Shown here in pieces: positions 1 to 10,491 of a stretch of 64,000 nucleotides of DNA. Source of the DNA: Micromonospora chalcea (GTDB lineage Bacteria > Actinomycetota > Actinomycetes > Mycobacteriales > Micromonosporaceae). A program made the translations under genes and the position numbers. The stretch is from positions 330,207-394,206 of the forward strand of contig NZ_MAGP01000001.1 of NCBI RefSeq assembly GCF_002926165.1, given 5' to 3'. How positions within the stretch are numbered: the stretch's first letter is position 1; each line of letters begins with the position of its first letter. Below the pieces are notes generated by a model that saw only the letters and a list, made by a program, of their open reading frames with translations, had not been told where the DNA came from and searched no databases.

Positions 1-447
1 GAGTGGCTTGGCCTCGGCCTTCTCCACGTCCATCGAGGTCAGCGGGATCGTCGTCCGGGCGATGCGGCGGTCGGCGGTGACCAGGTTGCGGTCGTCGTAG
101 GGCGAGACGATCGGCCCGGTCACCGGTGAGGCGTCCAGGTCGGAGATGACCTTCTCGATCTTCTGCCGCGCCGCCGGGTCGTCGATGCCCCGCTCGGCCT
201 TGATGGCCAGAGTGAGCGTGTCGCCCCGCTGCTCGGGGAAGTGCTTCTCGATCAGGGCCTGCGCCCGTGCGGAATGGGAGTCCCCGCCGGAGTAGACGTT
301 GTCCGGGGCGGCGCCGTAGCGGAAGCCCAGGAACGCCAGGGCGATGACGCCGACGATCCAGGTCAGGAGCACCAGTCGACGACGCCGGTAACAGAACCGC
401 GCCAATCCCGCCAGAGCTCCGTCTGTGCGGGGAGTCTCGGTAGGCAT
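1..447 (-). CDS. MMPL/RND-family transporter, N-terminal part (cut by window edge)
   Basis: Only the first 149 codons are in the window. The protein opens with a basic cytoplasmic stretch (RFCYRRRRLV) followed by one hydrophobic helix at about residues 20-42. An extracytoplasmic domain of the kind found after TM1 in actinobacterial MMPL transporters then begins (YSGGDSHSARAQALIEKHFP, then GDTLTLAIKA). This family exports lipids, drugs or metabolites using the proton gradient. Two ATGs lie in tandem (450 and 447); a GAGGAG ribosome site is better spaced for the one at 447. It faces away from the biosynthetic cluster, so a role in it is open. The family call is fairly safe, the substrate unknown. 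Confidence 0.8.
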   Translation of the reverse strand, partial: MPTETPRTDGALAGLARFCYRRRRLVLLTWIVGVIALAFLGFRYGAAPDNVYSGGDSHSARAQALIEKHFPEQRGDTLTLAIKAERGIDDPAARQKIEKVISDLDASPVTGPIVSPYDDRNLVTADRRIARTTIPLTSMDVEKAEAKPL

Positions 448-997
448 CATCTTCTCCTCAAGTCAATAAGCGCTCTACCTAATGGTCGTGAACAGGCACT
501 TCTGTGTCGCCGTACGGATGCAGGCACTTCCTGGACGTCGCTACCACGGTTGCGGTACTCCATTTGCAGTACACCTGTCGGTATCCGGTCAGCGCCGTAT
601 CCTGCGCTTTCTCTGTCGGCAGAGCGGTGCGGTGACCCGCCGCCGTCGACCGCCCGCGGGAGCGGTCGCGTCCGGGCCGGGCAGGAGTGACGCCGTGTTC
701 CGGGCGGAGCTTGTTTCACCTGGTCACGATGGTGCTGGACGTTCGGCCGGCCGGTCCGGGACGGTCCGCGGCGAGGGCTGTTTCGGTCATGCGTGCGAGT
801 TCTGCCAATCGTGGCATTGTTTAGGTAAGTCCGATATCAGCGGGATGCTGCCTGATATATGACGGCTGCGCCGGGGCCTGCCGGATAGTTATGATGAGCG
901 ACGACGGTGATCGATGGCAAATGTGGTTGCTGTGGGGTAGCGTCATCGACCGAGTCCAGGCTTTTCTTGAGCTGTGTGCGCATATTCCGGGGGGATT
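448..997. other. Intergenic region between divergent MMPL and LuxR genes
   Basis: About 550 bases without a convincing gene. Short open frames exist on both strands, but they have no recognisable domain and no typical third-position GC pattern. The region should hold the promoters of both divergent genes. The one clear structure is an inverted repeat at 834-858, listed separately. I found no coding remnant of the ATPase domain that the downstream regulator lacks. Confidence 0.5.
834..858. promoter_or_regulatory. Inverted repeat ATATCAG-N11-CTGATAT upstream of the LuxR gene
   Basis: Perfect 7-base arms are separated by 11 bases, in an AT-richer patch about 140 bases before the regulator start. 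StrR-type activators are known to bind inverted repeats with an 11-base spacer, and a StrR-like gene is present at 38036. The link is only an inference. Confidence 0.35.
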
Positions 998-3067
998 ATG
1001 ACAACGGGACGGCCGCGGGAGTACGAGGCGACAGCCGCAGCACGAAATCCGGTGTGCGCCGCCGGGGGGCCGGTGTCCCAGCCGGGGGGCGGAGGGAGCG
1101 ACGAGCAGGTCCTGCGCGAGATCCTCGGGGTCGACGTGCACCGCGAGCTGATTGACTTCGCGGGCGGTGCCGGCGGAAATCCGCACCTGGTCGCCGAACT
1201 GGCGCGCGGGCTCGCCGAAGAGGGATTGATCCGGGAGAGAAATGGTCGGGCGGAATTGGTTTCCCGTCGAATTCCCCGGCGTGTGCTGAGTTTTGTCATG
1301 CGGCGATTGAATGACGTGAGCGCCGGCTGCCAGCAGTTTCTGAAGGTTGCCGCCGCATTGGGCAGATCCTTCATGCTGGAGGACGTCTCGAGAATGCTGG
1401 GCAGATCGTCGGCGGCCCTGCTCCCGCCGGTGGACGAGGCGATCGCCTCGGGCTTCGTCGTGGCCGCCGAGCATCAGCTCGCCTTTCAGAGCGATTTCCT
1501 GCTGCGCGGCATCATCGAGGCCATTCCCGGGCCCGCCCGCGACGCCTTACGACGTGAGGCGATGAGCCTTTCCGGGCGACGCAGCCCGGTGGCCGACCGG
1601 AATCGCCGGATGGACGCCGCGACTGCCGCGCCGGTGAGCGCGGCCGGAGAGGACGCCACCGGATCCTGTTCCCGCGCGCACCGCCTGATCATGAGCGGGA
1701 ACGCCGAGGCCGGCGTCCGTGTCGCCGAGGCGGTTCTCGCCGGCCCGGCCGCGTCGCCCGCCGCCCGGCGTGACGCGCAGGCGTGTCTGGTGCTGGCCGA
1801 TCTCCTGCTCGGCGGCGAGGGCACCGATCCGCTGACCGAGGCGATCCTGCGGGAACGCGACGCCGAGTCCGGTGACGCCGCGCTGGCGATGGCGCTGACC
1901 GCCCGGTCCACCGGGCTGTGGTCGGCGGGAAAGCTGGCCGACGGCCTGGAGCTGGGACGGGCGGCGGTGCGGGCCGGCGCGGAGGCCGAACCGGTGTGGC
2001 GTCTGCACGCCCAGCTCGCGCTCGCCGGCAAACTCGCGAACCTGCGTGAGTTCGACGAGGCCGAGGCGCTGATCAACGAGGCGGAGGCCGGCCTGCGCGG
2101 ACTACCCGCGCCGATCTGGACGGCCGCGCCGGCGGTGATGCGGTCCCGGCTGCTGCTGCAGGCCGGGCGGATCGGGGACGCGCGCCGGGAGGCGGGGCTG
2201 GCCACCGCCGCCGTGGCCGGGGACGCGGTGCCCATGCTGCGGCCCCTCGCCTACGCGGTGCTCAGCACCGCCTCCTTCTACATGGGCGACGTGCCCGCCG
2301 CGATCGAGTACCTCAGGCGGGGGCAGGAGGACGCGGACCGCCACGTGGTCCTCGACTCGGTGCAGTACTCGTGGGCGGAAGTGCTGATCACGGTCAAGCA
2401 GGAGGGCCCGCGGGCCGCCGCCCGGCTGCTGGCGGGCAAGCACCGCCGCCTGCCGACGCGACGCCGCCTGTACGTCGAGGTGCCGAGCGCCGCCGCCTTC
2501 CTGGTCCTGCTCGCCCGCGACGTGGACGACCGTGACCTCGAACGCCGCGTCCTCGCCACGGTGGACGGGCTGGCCGCCGACAATCCCGGGATCCAGGTCG
2601 TCAGCCTCACCGCCATGCACGCCCACGCGCTGGCGAACAGCGCCCCGGCGGCTCTGGCGCTCATCATCGTGCAGTCACGGGACCCGATCTCGGTGGCGCT
2701 GGCCACTGAGGAGCTCGCCAAGCTCTACGCCGCGCAGGCCCAGGCGGGGGGACGGCCGGTGACGCCGGCCCGCGCCGAGGAAACCGGCGTCCCACCGGCG
2801 AGCTGCTGGTCGACCCTGTCCGACATGGAGCAGCGGATCGCCTACCTGGTGAGCGTGGGCCTGACGAACCGGCAGATCGCCAAGCAGGTCCACCTGTCCG
2901 CGCACACCGTCAACTACCACCTGCGGAAGGTCTACCGGAAGCTGGGCTTCAACACCCGGGCCGAGCTGGCGCACGCCGCGGCCACCTACTCCAGCCGTGC
3001 GGCGATCTATTCGATGACCGGCGAGCCGGACTGGGACACGGGCTCCGTGACCGGCAAGGCCAGCTGA
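998..3067 (+). CDS. LuxR-family regulator of LAL type, lacking the N-terminal ATPase
   Basis: Predicted 689-residue protein with a C-terminal LuxR helix-turn-helix (LSDMEQRIAYLV then LTNRQIAKQVHLSAHTVNYH). The N-terminus begins where the ATPase domain of a LAL regulator normally ends: residues about 40-180 (AGGNPHLVAELARGL, then the AALGRSF region) align by eye with residues about 205-330 of the neighbouring LAL at 3122-5809. No Walker A or Walker B motif is present. The middle is alpha-helical, repeat-like sequence as in the family. ATG at 998 was chosen over an upstream GTG (974) because GGGGGG sits five bases before it. Likely a pathway regulator. The missing ATPase may mean nucleotide-independent action or decay, although the reading frame is intact for over 2 kb. 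Confidence 0.8.
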   Translation: MTTGRPREYEATAAARNPVCAAGGPVSQPGGGGSDEQVLREILGVDVHRELIDFAGGAGGNPHLVAELARGLAEEGLIRERNGRAELVSRRIPRRVLSFVMRRLNDVSAGCQQFLKVAAALGRSFMLEDVSRMLGRSSAALLPPVDEAIASGFVVAAEHQLAFQSDFLLRGIIEAIPGPARDALRREAMSLSGRRSPVADRNRRMDAATAAPVSAAGEDATGSCSRAHRLIMSGNAEAGVRVAEAVLAGPAASPAARRDAQACLVLADLLLGGEGTDPLTEAILRERDAESGDAALAMALTARSTGLWSAGKLADGLELGRAAVRAGAEAEPVWRLHAQLALAGKLANLREFDEAEALINEAEAGLRGLPAPIWTAAPAVMRSRLLLQAGRIGDARREAGLATAAVAGDAVPMLRPLAYAVLSTASFYMGDVPAAIEYLRRGQEDADRHVVLDSVQYSWAEVLITVKQEGPRAAARLLAGKHRRLPTRRRLYVEVPSAAAFLVLLARDVDDRDLERRVLATVDGLAADNPGIQVVSLTAMHAHALANSAPAALALIIVQSRDPISVALATEELAKLYAAQAQAGGRPVTPARAEETGVPPASCWSTLSDMEQRIAYLVSVGLTNRQIAKQVHLSAHTVNYHLRKVYRKLGFNTRAELAHAAATYSSRAAIYSMTGEPDWDTGSVTGKAS

Positions 3068-3121
3068 ACCGCGTCTCCGGCGTCCGCCGGCTGAACCGCG
3101 CCCGTCCGCCGGACGGCCCGC

Positions 3122-5809
3122 TCAGCCGGCGGACGCCGGCTGGCGTGGGGTGGCCAGCGCCGGCCGGACCGCCTCGTGCGCGATGAAGCAGCGGGTCAGT
3201 TCGACCCGGCTGTTGATGTCGAGCTTGGAGAAGACGCGCCGCAGGTGGCTGTCGACGGTGTGCGGGGACAGGAACAGCGAGCTCGCCGCCTCACGGTTGG
3301 TCATCCCGTCCACGATGGCCCGCACGACCCGCAGCTCCGCGCTGGTCAGGCTCTCCCACCCGGACCGGGGCCGGTCCGGGACCAGCGGGCGGACGTTGTG
3401 CGCGGGCACACCACGCAGCTCGGCCTCCACGCGGTCCAGGTCGCGTCGCGCGCCGCACTCGCGGTAGGCGTCCGCCGCGGCTTCGAGGAGCCGGATGGCC
3501 TCGGCCCGGTCCCGGGTGCCCCCGGCCGCGTCCTCCACCGCGCCGGCCGCGGCCAGCGTACGGCCGGCGAGCCGGTGCAGATCCGCGGCCCGCAGCAGTG
3601 CCGCCGGATCGTCGCGCAGCAGACCCGCGGCGTGCTCGGCCGCCGCCGCCAGCGACTGGACGAACGGATTGCCGCGGGCGACGCGCCGGGCGACCTCCAC
3701 GGCCCGCTCGGCCTCCGCGTCGAGCCCGGCCCGGCGGGCGTGGCGGACGAGCGCCGCCGCCGCGGCCGGCGCCTCGGTGAACAGCAGCGGATCGGGTACG
3801 ACCTGCCCGGCGACGTTGATCAACGTCTGCACCATCATCGCCGGACGGCCGCTGGCCGCGTGGAACCGGGCCAGCGCCCAGTCCATCCGCGCCGTGTCGT
3901 CGGCGCCGGCCAGCCGCTCGGCCGCCCGCAACTGGTCGCTGGCCGTGGCGAGGTCACCGCGGTGCACGCTCAGGTGGGCCAGGACCAGGCGCGCCGGTAC
4001 GCAGTCGGCCGGCCGGGCGCGATCGGCGGCTCGCAGCGCCGCCTCCGCCTCGGCGCGCGCCTCCTCCAGCCGTCCCGCCGCGGCCAGCAGCTCGGCCCGG
4101 TGGCCGCGCCGGAGCGTCTCCGAGCCGGTGTGGCAGGACTCCCGCGTCGTCGGCCGTACGGTGTCCAGCACCGCCTGCGCCTCGTCGCGCTGATCGGCCG
4201 CGGCCAGTGCCCGGACCAGCCAGGTCCACAGCGGCCGCCCGCCGGGCGCGCAGCCCGGCGACGGGGTCCCGGGCTCCGGCCCGGCGGGCGACGCGCCGCC
4301 CAGGCGCTTCGTGACGTCCGCGAGCGCCCGGTCCAGCTTGGCCCGGTCCAGCTCGCACACGTCGTGGCGGGCGCGCGTGCGCCGCAGGAAGCCGGCCGCC
4401 AGGCGGTGGCTGCCGGCGGCCCGCATGCCGTGGCCCAGTTCGAGCACGAGTTGCGTCTCGACGTCCGCCGGGAGGTCGCGGCGCAGGATCACCTCCGCGA
4501 GGCGGCCGGCCTCGGTGGGCCGTCCCGCCCCGGCCAGCAGGCGCAGCGCACGGGCCAGCGCCCGCGGCGCCTCGGCGGACCTGTTCTCCAGGTGGGACAC
4601 GGCCTCCGCCACCACCTCGTCGCATCCGCACCGGCCGGAGCGCGGCGCCGGCCCGGCCGCCGCGACGGGCATCGCCGCCTCCGGCGCGGAGCGGGCGACA
4701 CGTACGCCGGCGGGGGAGTGGGGCGGACCGAGCCGCCCGCGCGGGGCCGGGCCGTCCGCCACGTCGCCCGCCGCCGGCGCGGCGGCGGGCTCGGCGCGCT
4801 CCGGTCGCGGGTACGCGGCGTGCCGAAGCGCCTCGCCGACGACCTGGTGGGCGAAGGTCAGCTGCGCGCCGTCGCGCCGCAGCAGCCCGACCCGTACCGC
4901 CTCGTCGATCGCGGCGGACACGTCGGCGGCCGGCCCGTCGAGCAGGCCCGTGACCCGGTCGGCGGGGAACGTGTGGCCGAGCCGGCCGGCGGCCGCGAGC
5001 AGGCGCCGCAGCGGGGGCGGCATCTCCTCCAGCAGCCCGTGGACGGCGGTGAGGACACCGTCGGGCAGCCCGTCGGACACCACCGACGCGGCACCGTCCA
5101 CGATGATCATCTGGCCGGCCTTGATGAACGCGCTGAACACGTTCTCCATCACCTTCGGGTTGCCGCCGCAGCGGGCCGCCCAGCGCAGGACGGAGGCGTC
5201 CGGCCGGGCGCCGAGCACGCCGGCGCACAGGTCGGCCACCGCCTCCTCGCCCGGCTCGCGCAGCCGTACCCGTACCGCGACGTGCTCGGCCAGCCAGTCG
5301 ACGGCGTGCTGGGCGATCGACCCGGCGGCGACCGGCCGTCGGGCCAGCAGCCAGAGCACCGGCGAGGACGCCAGCCGCGGCACGAGTCCGCGCAGGGCGA
5401 GGGCGCTGACGTCGTCGATGCGCTGGGCGTCGTCCAGGGCGACCACGAGCGGACGCCGGCGCGCCGCGACCTCGACCAGATCGCCGACCCGGTCGATCAG
5501 CCAGAACGGGTTGGCGCCCGGGACGGCGAGCTGCTCGACCGCCGCTTCGCCGGGCATCGCGTGGCGCAGGAAATTGACCAGCAGGTGAACGGGCACCGGC
5601 TGGTCCGTGACGCTTGCCCGCCCGGCCACCACTGTCAGCCCGCGGGCTGCCGCCTCCAGGCCGGTGACCTTCAGCAGGTGGGTCTTGCCGATGCCGAACG
5701 GCCCGTCGACCACGACGCAGCCGCCGGAACCCCGCACGGTGGCGTCGAGCAGTTCCCCCAATGAGGACAATTCCCGCTCGCGCCCCGCCATGCGATTCAT
5801 GATGACCAT
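3122..5809 (-). CDS. Large ATP-binding LuxR-family (LAL) transcriptional regulator
   Basis: 895 residues, usual LAL length. Walker A is GPFGIGKT at residues 36-43, and a Walker B-like stretch (PLVVALDDAQ) follows at about 120. A long alpha-helical middle leads to a C-terminal LuxR HTH (LTSAELRVVRAIVDGMTNREAASSLFLSPHTVDSH). Such proteins are ATP-dependent activators of antibiotic clusters. The gene is convergent with the truncated LAL at 998 and divergent from the mevalonate operon. The shared intergenic region holds both a cluster palindrome (5963-5988) and an 18-base element 73 bases upstream of this start (5882-5899). The ATG at 5809 is preceded by AGAGGA. Confidence 0.9.
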   Translation of the reverse strand: MVIMNRMAGRERELSSLGELLDATVRGSGGCVVVDGPFGIGKTHLLKVTGLEAAARGLTVVAGRASVTDQPVPVHLLVNFLRHAMPGEAAVEQLAVPGANPFWLIDRVGDLVEVAARRRPLVVALDDAQRIDDVSALALRGLVPRLASSPVLWLLARRPVAAGSIAQHAVDWLAEHVAVRVRLREPGEEAVADLCAGVLGARPDASVLRWAARCGGNPKVMENVFSAFIKAGQMIIVDGAASVVSDGLPDGVLTAVHGLLEEMPPPLRRLLAAAGRLGHTFPADRVTGLLDGPAADVSAAIDEAVRVGLLRRDGAQLTFAHQVVGEALRHAAYPRPERAEPAAAPAAGDVADGPAPRGRLGPPHSPAGVRVARSAPEAAMPVAAAGPAPRSGRCGCDEVVAEAVSHLENRSAEAPRALARALRLLAGAGRPTEAGRLAEVILRRDLPADVETQLVLELGHGMRAAGSHRLAAGFLRRTRARHDVCELDRAKLDRALADVTKRLGGASPAGPEPGTPSPGCAPGGRPLWTWLVRALAAADQRDEAQAVLDTVRPTTRESCHTGSETLRRGHRAELLAAAGRLEEARAEAEAALRAADRARPADCVPARLVLAHLSVHRGDLATASDQLRAAERLAGADDTARMDWALARFHAASGRPAMMVQTLINVAGQVVPDPLLFTEAPAAAAALVRHARRAGLDAEAERAVEVARRVARGNPFVQSLAAAAEHAAGLLRDDPAALLRAADLHRLAGRTLAAAGAVEDAAGGTRDRAEAIRLLEAAADAYRECGARRDLDRVEAELRGVPAHNVRPLVPDRPRSGWESLTSAELRVVRAIVDGMTNREAASSLFLSPHTVDSHLRRVFSKLDINSRVELTRCFIAHEAVRPALATPRQPASAG

Positions 5810-5881
5810 CCCGTTTTTCCTCTGCTGAATCGTCCGACGCGCGCCGCGAGTCGAGGTCCTCGGGCGTTCGACCGTCTGTTC

Positions 5882-5899
5882 TGGACAGTTGAACGCCGG
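5882..5899 (-). promoter_or_regulatory. 18-base element shared with the region upstream of 20789
   Basis: On the minus strand this reads CCGGCGTTCAACTGTCCA. The identical 18 bases occur at 20863-20880. In both places the element lies 73-74 bases upstream of a minus-strand start codon, so it looks like a shared promoter or regulator site. Role inferred from position only. Confidence 0.5.
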
Positions 5900-5962
5900 A
5901 TCGGTGCGGGCTACTCAGTTATACGGGATCTGCGGCCGTTCGTCGGCGACGTCGCTGGCAGC

Positions 5963-5988
5963 GCCCACTACTCGCGTGAGTAGTGGGC
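5963..5988. promoter_or_regulatory. Cluster palindrome site 1 (mevalonate operon/LAL divergent promoter)
   Basis: Perfect 11-base arms GCCCACTACTC and GAGTAGTGGGC flank GCGT. The core ACTACTC-N4-GAGTAGT recurs at 23011, and close variants at 37868 and 39121. The palindrome lies about 30 bases upstream of a shared GATTACTGTC element, so it would cover the -35 region, the position expected for an activator. The site lies between divergent genes and could serve both. Confidence 0.75.
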
Positions 5989-6003
5989 ACGGTGACGGAG
6001 CGC

Positions 6004-6013
6004 GATTACTGTC
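6004..6013 (+). promoter_or_regulatory. Putative -10 element of the mevalonate operon promoter
   Basis: GATTACTGTC, with TACTGT as the probable -10 hexamer. The same ten bases begin exactly 28.5 bases from the palindrome centre both here and at 23048. Transcription from here would give a leader of nearly 200 bases before the FPP synthase start. Confidence 0.55.
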
Positions 6014-6211
6014 AGGCCATGCCGGAATCGGCATGCCGGCGCGGACGAAATGGCGGCGCCGATGGGGAGATCGGCGTCGTTTCCGCGCCGGCGCGACCGT
6101 CCGGAACGGAATCGACTGATCGCGGCTCGACGTGACTGGTCCAGCGAATCCAGGGGAGTCCGAGATGCGTGAGTGTAATGGTGAATGCCGCCTCGATCGG
6201 GAGACCCGGGC

Positions 6212-7300
6212 ATGACCGTCGGACATCTCGGGACGGTCACCGACTCGGCGCCCGTCGACGCCGCGCTGCGGGACTTCTTCGCCGAGCGCCGCGCCGAGGC
6301 CCGCGAGCTGGGCGACGACTTCGCGGCCCTGGTCGCCGAGCTGGAGAGCTACGTGCTGCGGGGCGGCAAGCGCATCCGGCCCGCCTTCGCCTGGCTGGGC
6401 TGGATCGGCGCCGGCGGCGACCCGGAGGACCCGGTGGCCGGCGCGGTGCTGAACGCCTGCGCCGGGTTCGAGCTGCTGCACGCGTCCGGCCTGATCCACG
6501 ACGACATCATCGACGCGTCCCAGACCCGCCGCGGCCATCCCGCCGCGCATGTCGCGTACGCCGAACGGCACCGGGCGCGGCGCTTCTCCGGTGACCCGGG
6601 CACGTTCGGCACCGGCACCGCCATCCTGATCGGCGACCTGGTCCTGATCTGGGCCGACGTCCTGGTTCGCGCCTCCGGCCTGCCGGCCGACGCGCACGTG
6701 CGGGTCTCGCCGGTGTGGTCGGCGGTGCGCTCCGAGGTCATGTACGGCCAGCTGCTCGACCTGATCAGCCAGGTCAGCCGGAGCGAGGACGTCGACGCGG
6801 CGCTGCGCATCAACCAGTACAAGACCGCGTCGTACACGGTGGAGCGGCCACTGCAGTTCGGCGCGGCGATCGCCGGCGCGGACGACGACCTCTTCGCCGC
6901 CTACCGCGCCTTCGGCGCGGACGTCGGTATCGCGTTCCAGCTCCGCGACGACCTGCTCGGCGTGTTCGGCGACCCGGTGGTGACGGGCAAGCCGTCCGGC
7001 GACGACCTGCGGGAGGGCAAGCGGACGGTCCTGCTCGCCACGGCGCTCAAGCGCGCCGACGAACGGGACCCGGACGCGGCGGCCTACCTGCGGGCCAAGG
7101 TCGGCACCGACCTCGCCGACGAGGAGGTCGCCCGCATCCGTGGCATCTTCCGCGACGTCGGCGCGGTCGAGGAGATCGAGCGGCAGATCTCGCTGCGCAC
7201 CGACCGCGCGCTGGCCGCGCCGGCGGCGAGCAGCGCCACCGCCCCCGCGAAACATCAGCTCGCCGACATGGCGATCAAGGCCACCCAGCGGGCGCAGTGA
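6212..7300 (+). CDS. Farnesyl diphosphate synthase (trans-prenyltransferase)
   Basis: 362-residue polyprenyl synthetase that condenses IPP with allylic diphosphates. GGKRIRP is at 51-57, the first Asp-rich motif DDIID at 97-101, and the second (DDLLGVFGD) at about 246-254. Farnesyl (C15) as product is inferred from cluster type: diazepinomicin carries a farnesyl group. Motifs alone would also allow a GGPP synthase. ATG at 6212 follows GGGAG at suitable spacing; the reading frame extends to an upstream ATG at 6185 without a good ribosome site. It is the first gene of an operon in which each following stop and start overlap or nearly touch. Confidence 0.9.
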   Translation: MTVGHLGTVTDSAPVDAALRDFFAERRAEARELGDDFAALVAELESYVLRGGKRIRPAFAWLGWIGAGGDPEDPVAGAVLNACAGFELLHASGLIHDDIIDASQTRRGHPAAHVAYAERHRARRFSGDPGTFGTGTAILIGDLVLIWADVLVRASGLPADAHVRVSPVWSAVRSEVMYGQLLDLISQVSRSEDVDAALRINQYKTASYTVERPLQFGAAIAGADDDLFAAYRAFGADVGIAFQLRDDLLGVFGDPVVTGKPSGDDLREGKRTVLLATALKRADERDPDAAAYLRAKVGTDLADEEVARIRGIFRDVGAVEEIERQISLRTDRALAAPAASSATAPAKHQLADMAIKATQRAQ

Positions 7301-8344
7301 TGTCCACGGAACCGGTGACCGTCGTCGCCCGCCGCGTCCTCGACGACAGGGGTGACGGACCGGTCCGCCTCGGCGCCGGCCGCGCCCACGGCAAGGCCAT
7401 CCTGCTGGGCGAGCACGCCGTCGTGTACGGCGCGCCGGCGCTCGCCGTACCGGTGCCGCAGCTGACCGCCGTGGCGAAGGCGCGGCGGGTCGGCGGCGAC
7501 GGCCCGGACGAGATCTCGTTCGCCATCGCCGGGCTGGAGAGCCCGGAGGTGACGTCGCTGCCGACCGACGGTCTGCAGCACCTGGTGACGGAGTTCCGGC
7601 AGCGGGCCGCCGTCACCGAGCCGATGCGCGTCGACGTGCTCGTGGACTGCGCCATCCCGCAGGGCCGGGGGCTCGGCTCGAGCGCCGCCTGCGCCCGCGC
7701 CGCGGCTCTGGCCCTCGCGGACGCGTTCGACCGCCGCCTCGACGCCGGCACGGTGTTCGATCTGGTGCAGGCCTCGGAGAAGCTGGCGCACGGCCGGGCC
7801 AGCGGCATCGACGCGCTGGCCACCGGCGCGACCGCGCCGCTGATCTTCCGCAACGGCGTCGGCCGGGAACTGCCGGTCGCCCTGGCGGGCTCCGCGCGGC
7901 TGTCCGACCCGGCCGGGTTCGACGCGGTGCTCGTCATCGCCGACAGCGGCGTCAGCGGCAGCACCAGGGACGCGGTGGAGTTGCTGCGTGGCGCCTTCGA
8001 ACGCTCCCCGCGCACGCGCGACGAGTTCGTCAGCCGGGTCACCAGCCTGACCGAGGCGGCGGCGCACGACCTGCTCCAGGGCCGGGTCGCCGACTTCGGC
8101 GCGCGGCTGACCGAGAACCACCGGCTGCTGCGCGACGTGGGGATCAGCACCGACCGGATCGACCGGATGGTCGACGCCGCGCTCGCCGCGGGCAGCCCGG
8201 GCGCCAAGATCAGCGGCGGCGGGCTGGGCGGCTGCATGATCGCGCTGGCCGGGGACCGCCGGGAGTCCGCGGCGGTGGTGCGCGGCGTCCGGCAGGCGGG
8301 CGCCGTCCGCACCTGGGTCGTCCCGATGGGGAGGTTCGCCGGCC

Positions 8345-8355
<11 letters not shown>
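7300..8355 (+). CDS. mvk: Mevalonate kinase
   Basis: 351-residue GHMP kinase that phosphorylates mevalonate. It has the N-terminal HGKAILLGEHAVVYG signature, the ATP-binding loop GRGLGSSAACARA and the C-terminal KISGGGLGGCMIAL motif. The ATG overlaps the TGA of the FPP synthase gene by one base, and the gene's end overlaps the next gene by 11 bases, so the operon is translationally coupled. The gene order mvk-mvaD-pmk-idi2-hmgr-hmgs is that known from Streptomyces sp. CL190 and other actinobacterial mevalonate clusters. Confidence 0.95.
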
Positions 8356-9381
<1,026 letters not shown>

Positions 9382-9385
<4 letters not shown>

Positions 9386-10491
9386 CCGGGCCGGGCGCCG
9401 TGCGCCACCACGCGCCGGGCAAGCTGTTCATCGCCGGTGAGTACGCGGTGCTGGAGCCGGGTCACCCGGCGCTGCTGGTGGCGGTCGACAGGGGAGTGGA
9501 CGTCACCGTCTACGGCGCCGACGCCCACCTCGTGGTCGACTCCGACCTCCGCCCGGACCGGGCGCGCCTGCGGTGGCAGGACGGCCGGCTCGTCGCCGCG
9601 GACGACGGGCAGCCGGCGCCCGCCGACCTCGGCGCCGTGACCTCCGCGATCGAGGTGGTCGGCGAACTCCTGGCCGGGCGCGGACTGCGCCCGCTGCCGA
9701 TGCGGGTGGCGATCACCAGCCGGCTGCACCGGGCCGGGACGAAGTTCGGGCTCGGGTCGAGCGGGGCGGTGAGCGTCGCCACGGTGACCGCCGTGGCCGC
9801 GTACCACGGGGTGGAGCTGTCGCTCGAATCGCGGTTCCGGCTGGCGATGCTGGCGACGGTGCGCGACGGCGCCGACGCCTCCGGCGGTGACCTGGCCGCG
9901 AGCGTCTGGGGCGGCTGGATCGCCTACCAGGCGCCCGACCGCGCCGCCGTACGCGACATGGCGCGGCGGCGCGGCGTGGAGGAGACGATGCGCGCGCCCT
10001 GGCCGGGCCTGCGGGTCCGGCGGCTGCCACCACCGCGTGGCCTCGCGCTGGAGGTGGGCTGGACCGGTGAGCCGGCCAGCAGCAGCGCGCTGACCGGGCG
10101 GCTGGCCGCCTCCCGGTGGCGGGGCAGCGCCGCGCGGTGGAGCTTCACCAGCCGCAGCCAGGAGTGCGTACGCACCGCGATCGACGCGCTGGAGCGGGGC
10201 GACGACCAGGAACTTCTGCACCAGGTCCGGCGGGCCCGGCACGTGCTCGCCGAGCTGGACGACGAGGTCCGGCTCGGCATCTTCACCCCCCGCCTGACGG
10301 CGCTGTGCGACGCCGCCGAGACCGTCGGCGGCGCGGCCAAGCCGTCCGGCGCCGGCGGCGGCGACTGCGGCATCGCGTTGCTGGACGCCGCCGCCGCGAC
10401 GCAGACCGCGCGGCTGCGCGAGCAGTGGGCCGCCGCCGGGGTGCTCCCCATGCCGGTCCAGGTCCACCAGACGAACGGGAGCGCGCGATGA
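9382..10491 (+). CDS. mvaK2: Phosphomevalonate kinase
   Basis: 369-residue GHMP kinase. It has HHAPGKLFIAGEYAVLEPGH at the N-terminus, the ATP loop KFGLGSSGAVSVA and a C-terminal KPSGAGGGDCGIAL motif, as in bacterial phosphomevalonate kinases. The GTG start at 9382 overlaps the stop of mvaD (GTGA). Position between mvaD and type 2 IPP isomerase matches other actinobacterial mevalonate operons. Confidence 0.93.

Noticed and set aside
482..862. Plus-strand frame upstream of the first LuxR gene as a missing ATPase part
   Set aside because: No Walker motif or similarity to the LAL ATPase, no ribosome site, and poor codon bias.
3176..5764. Very long plus-strand open frame (over 860 codons) opposite the LAL gene
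   Set aside because: It is an antisense shadow caused by high GC; it is Arg/Gly/His-rich low-complexity sequence without domains, while the minus strand encodes a full LAL regulator.
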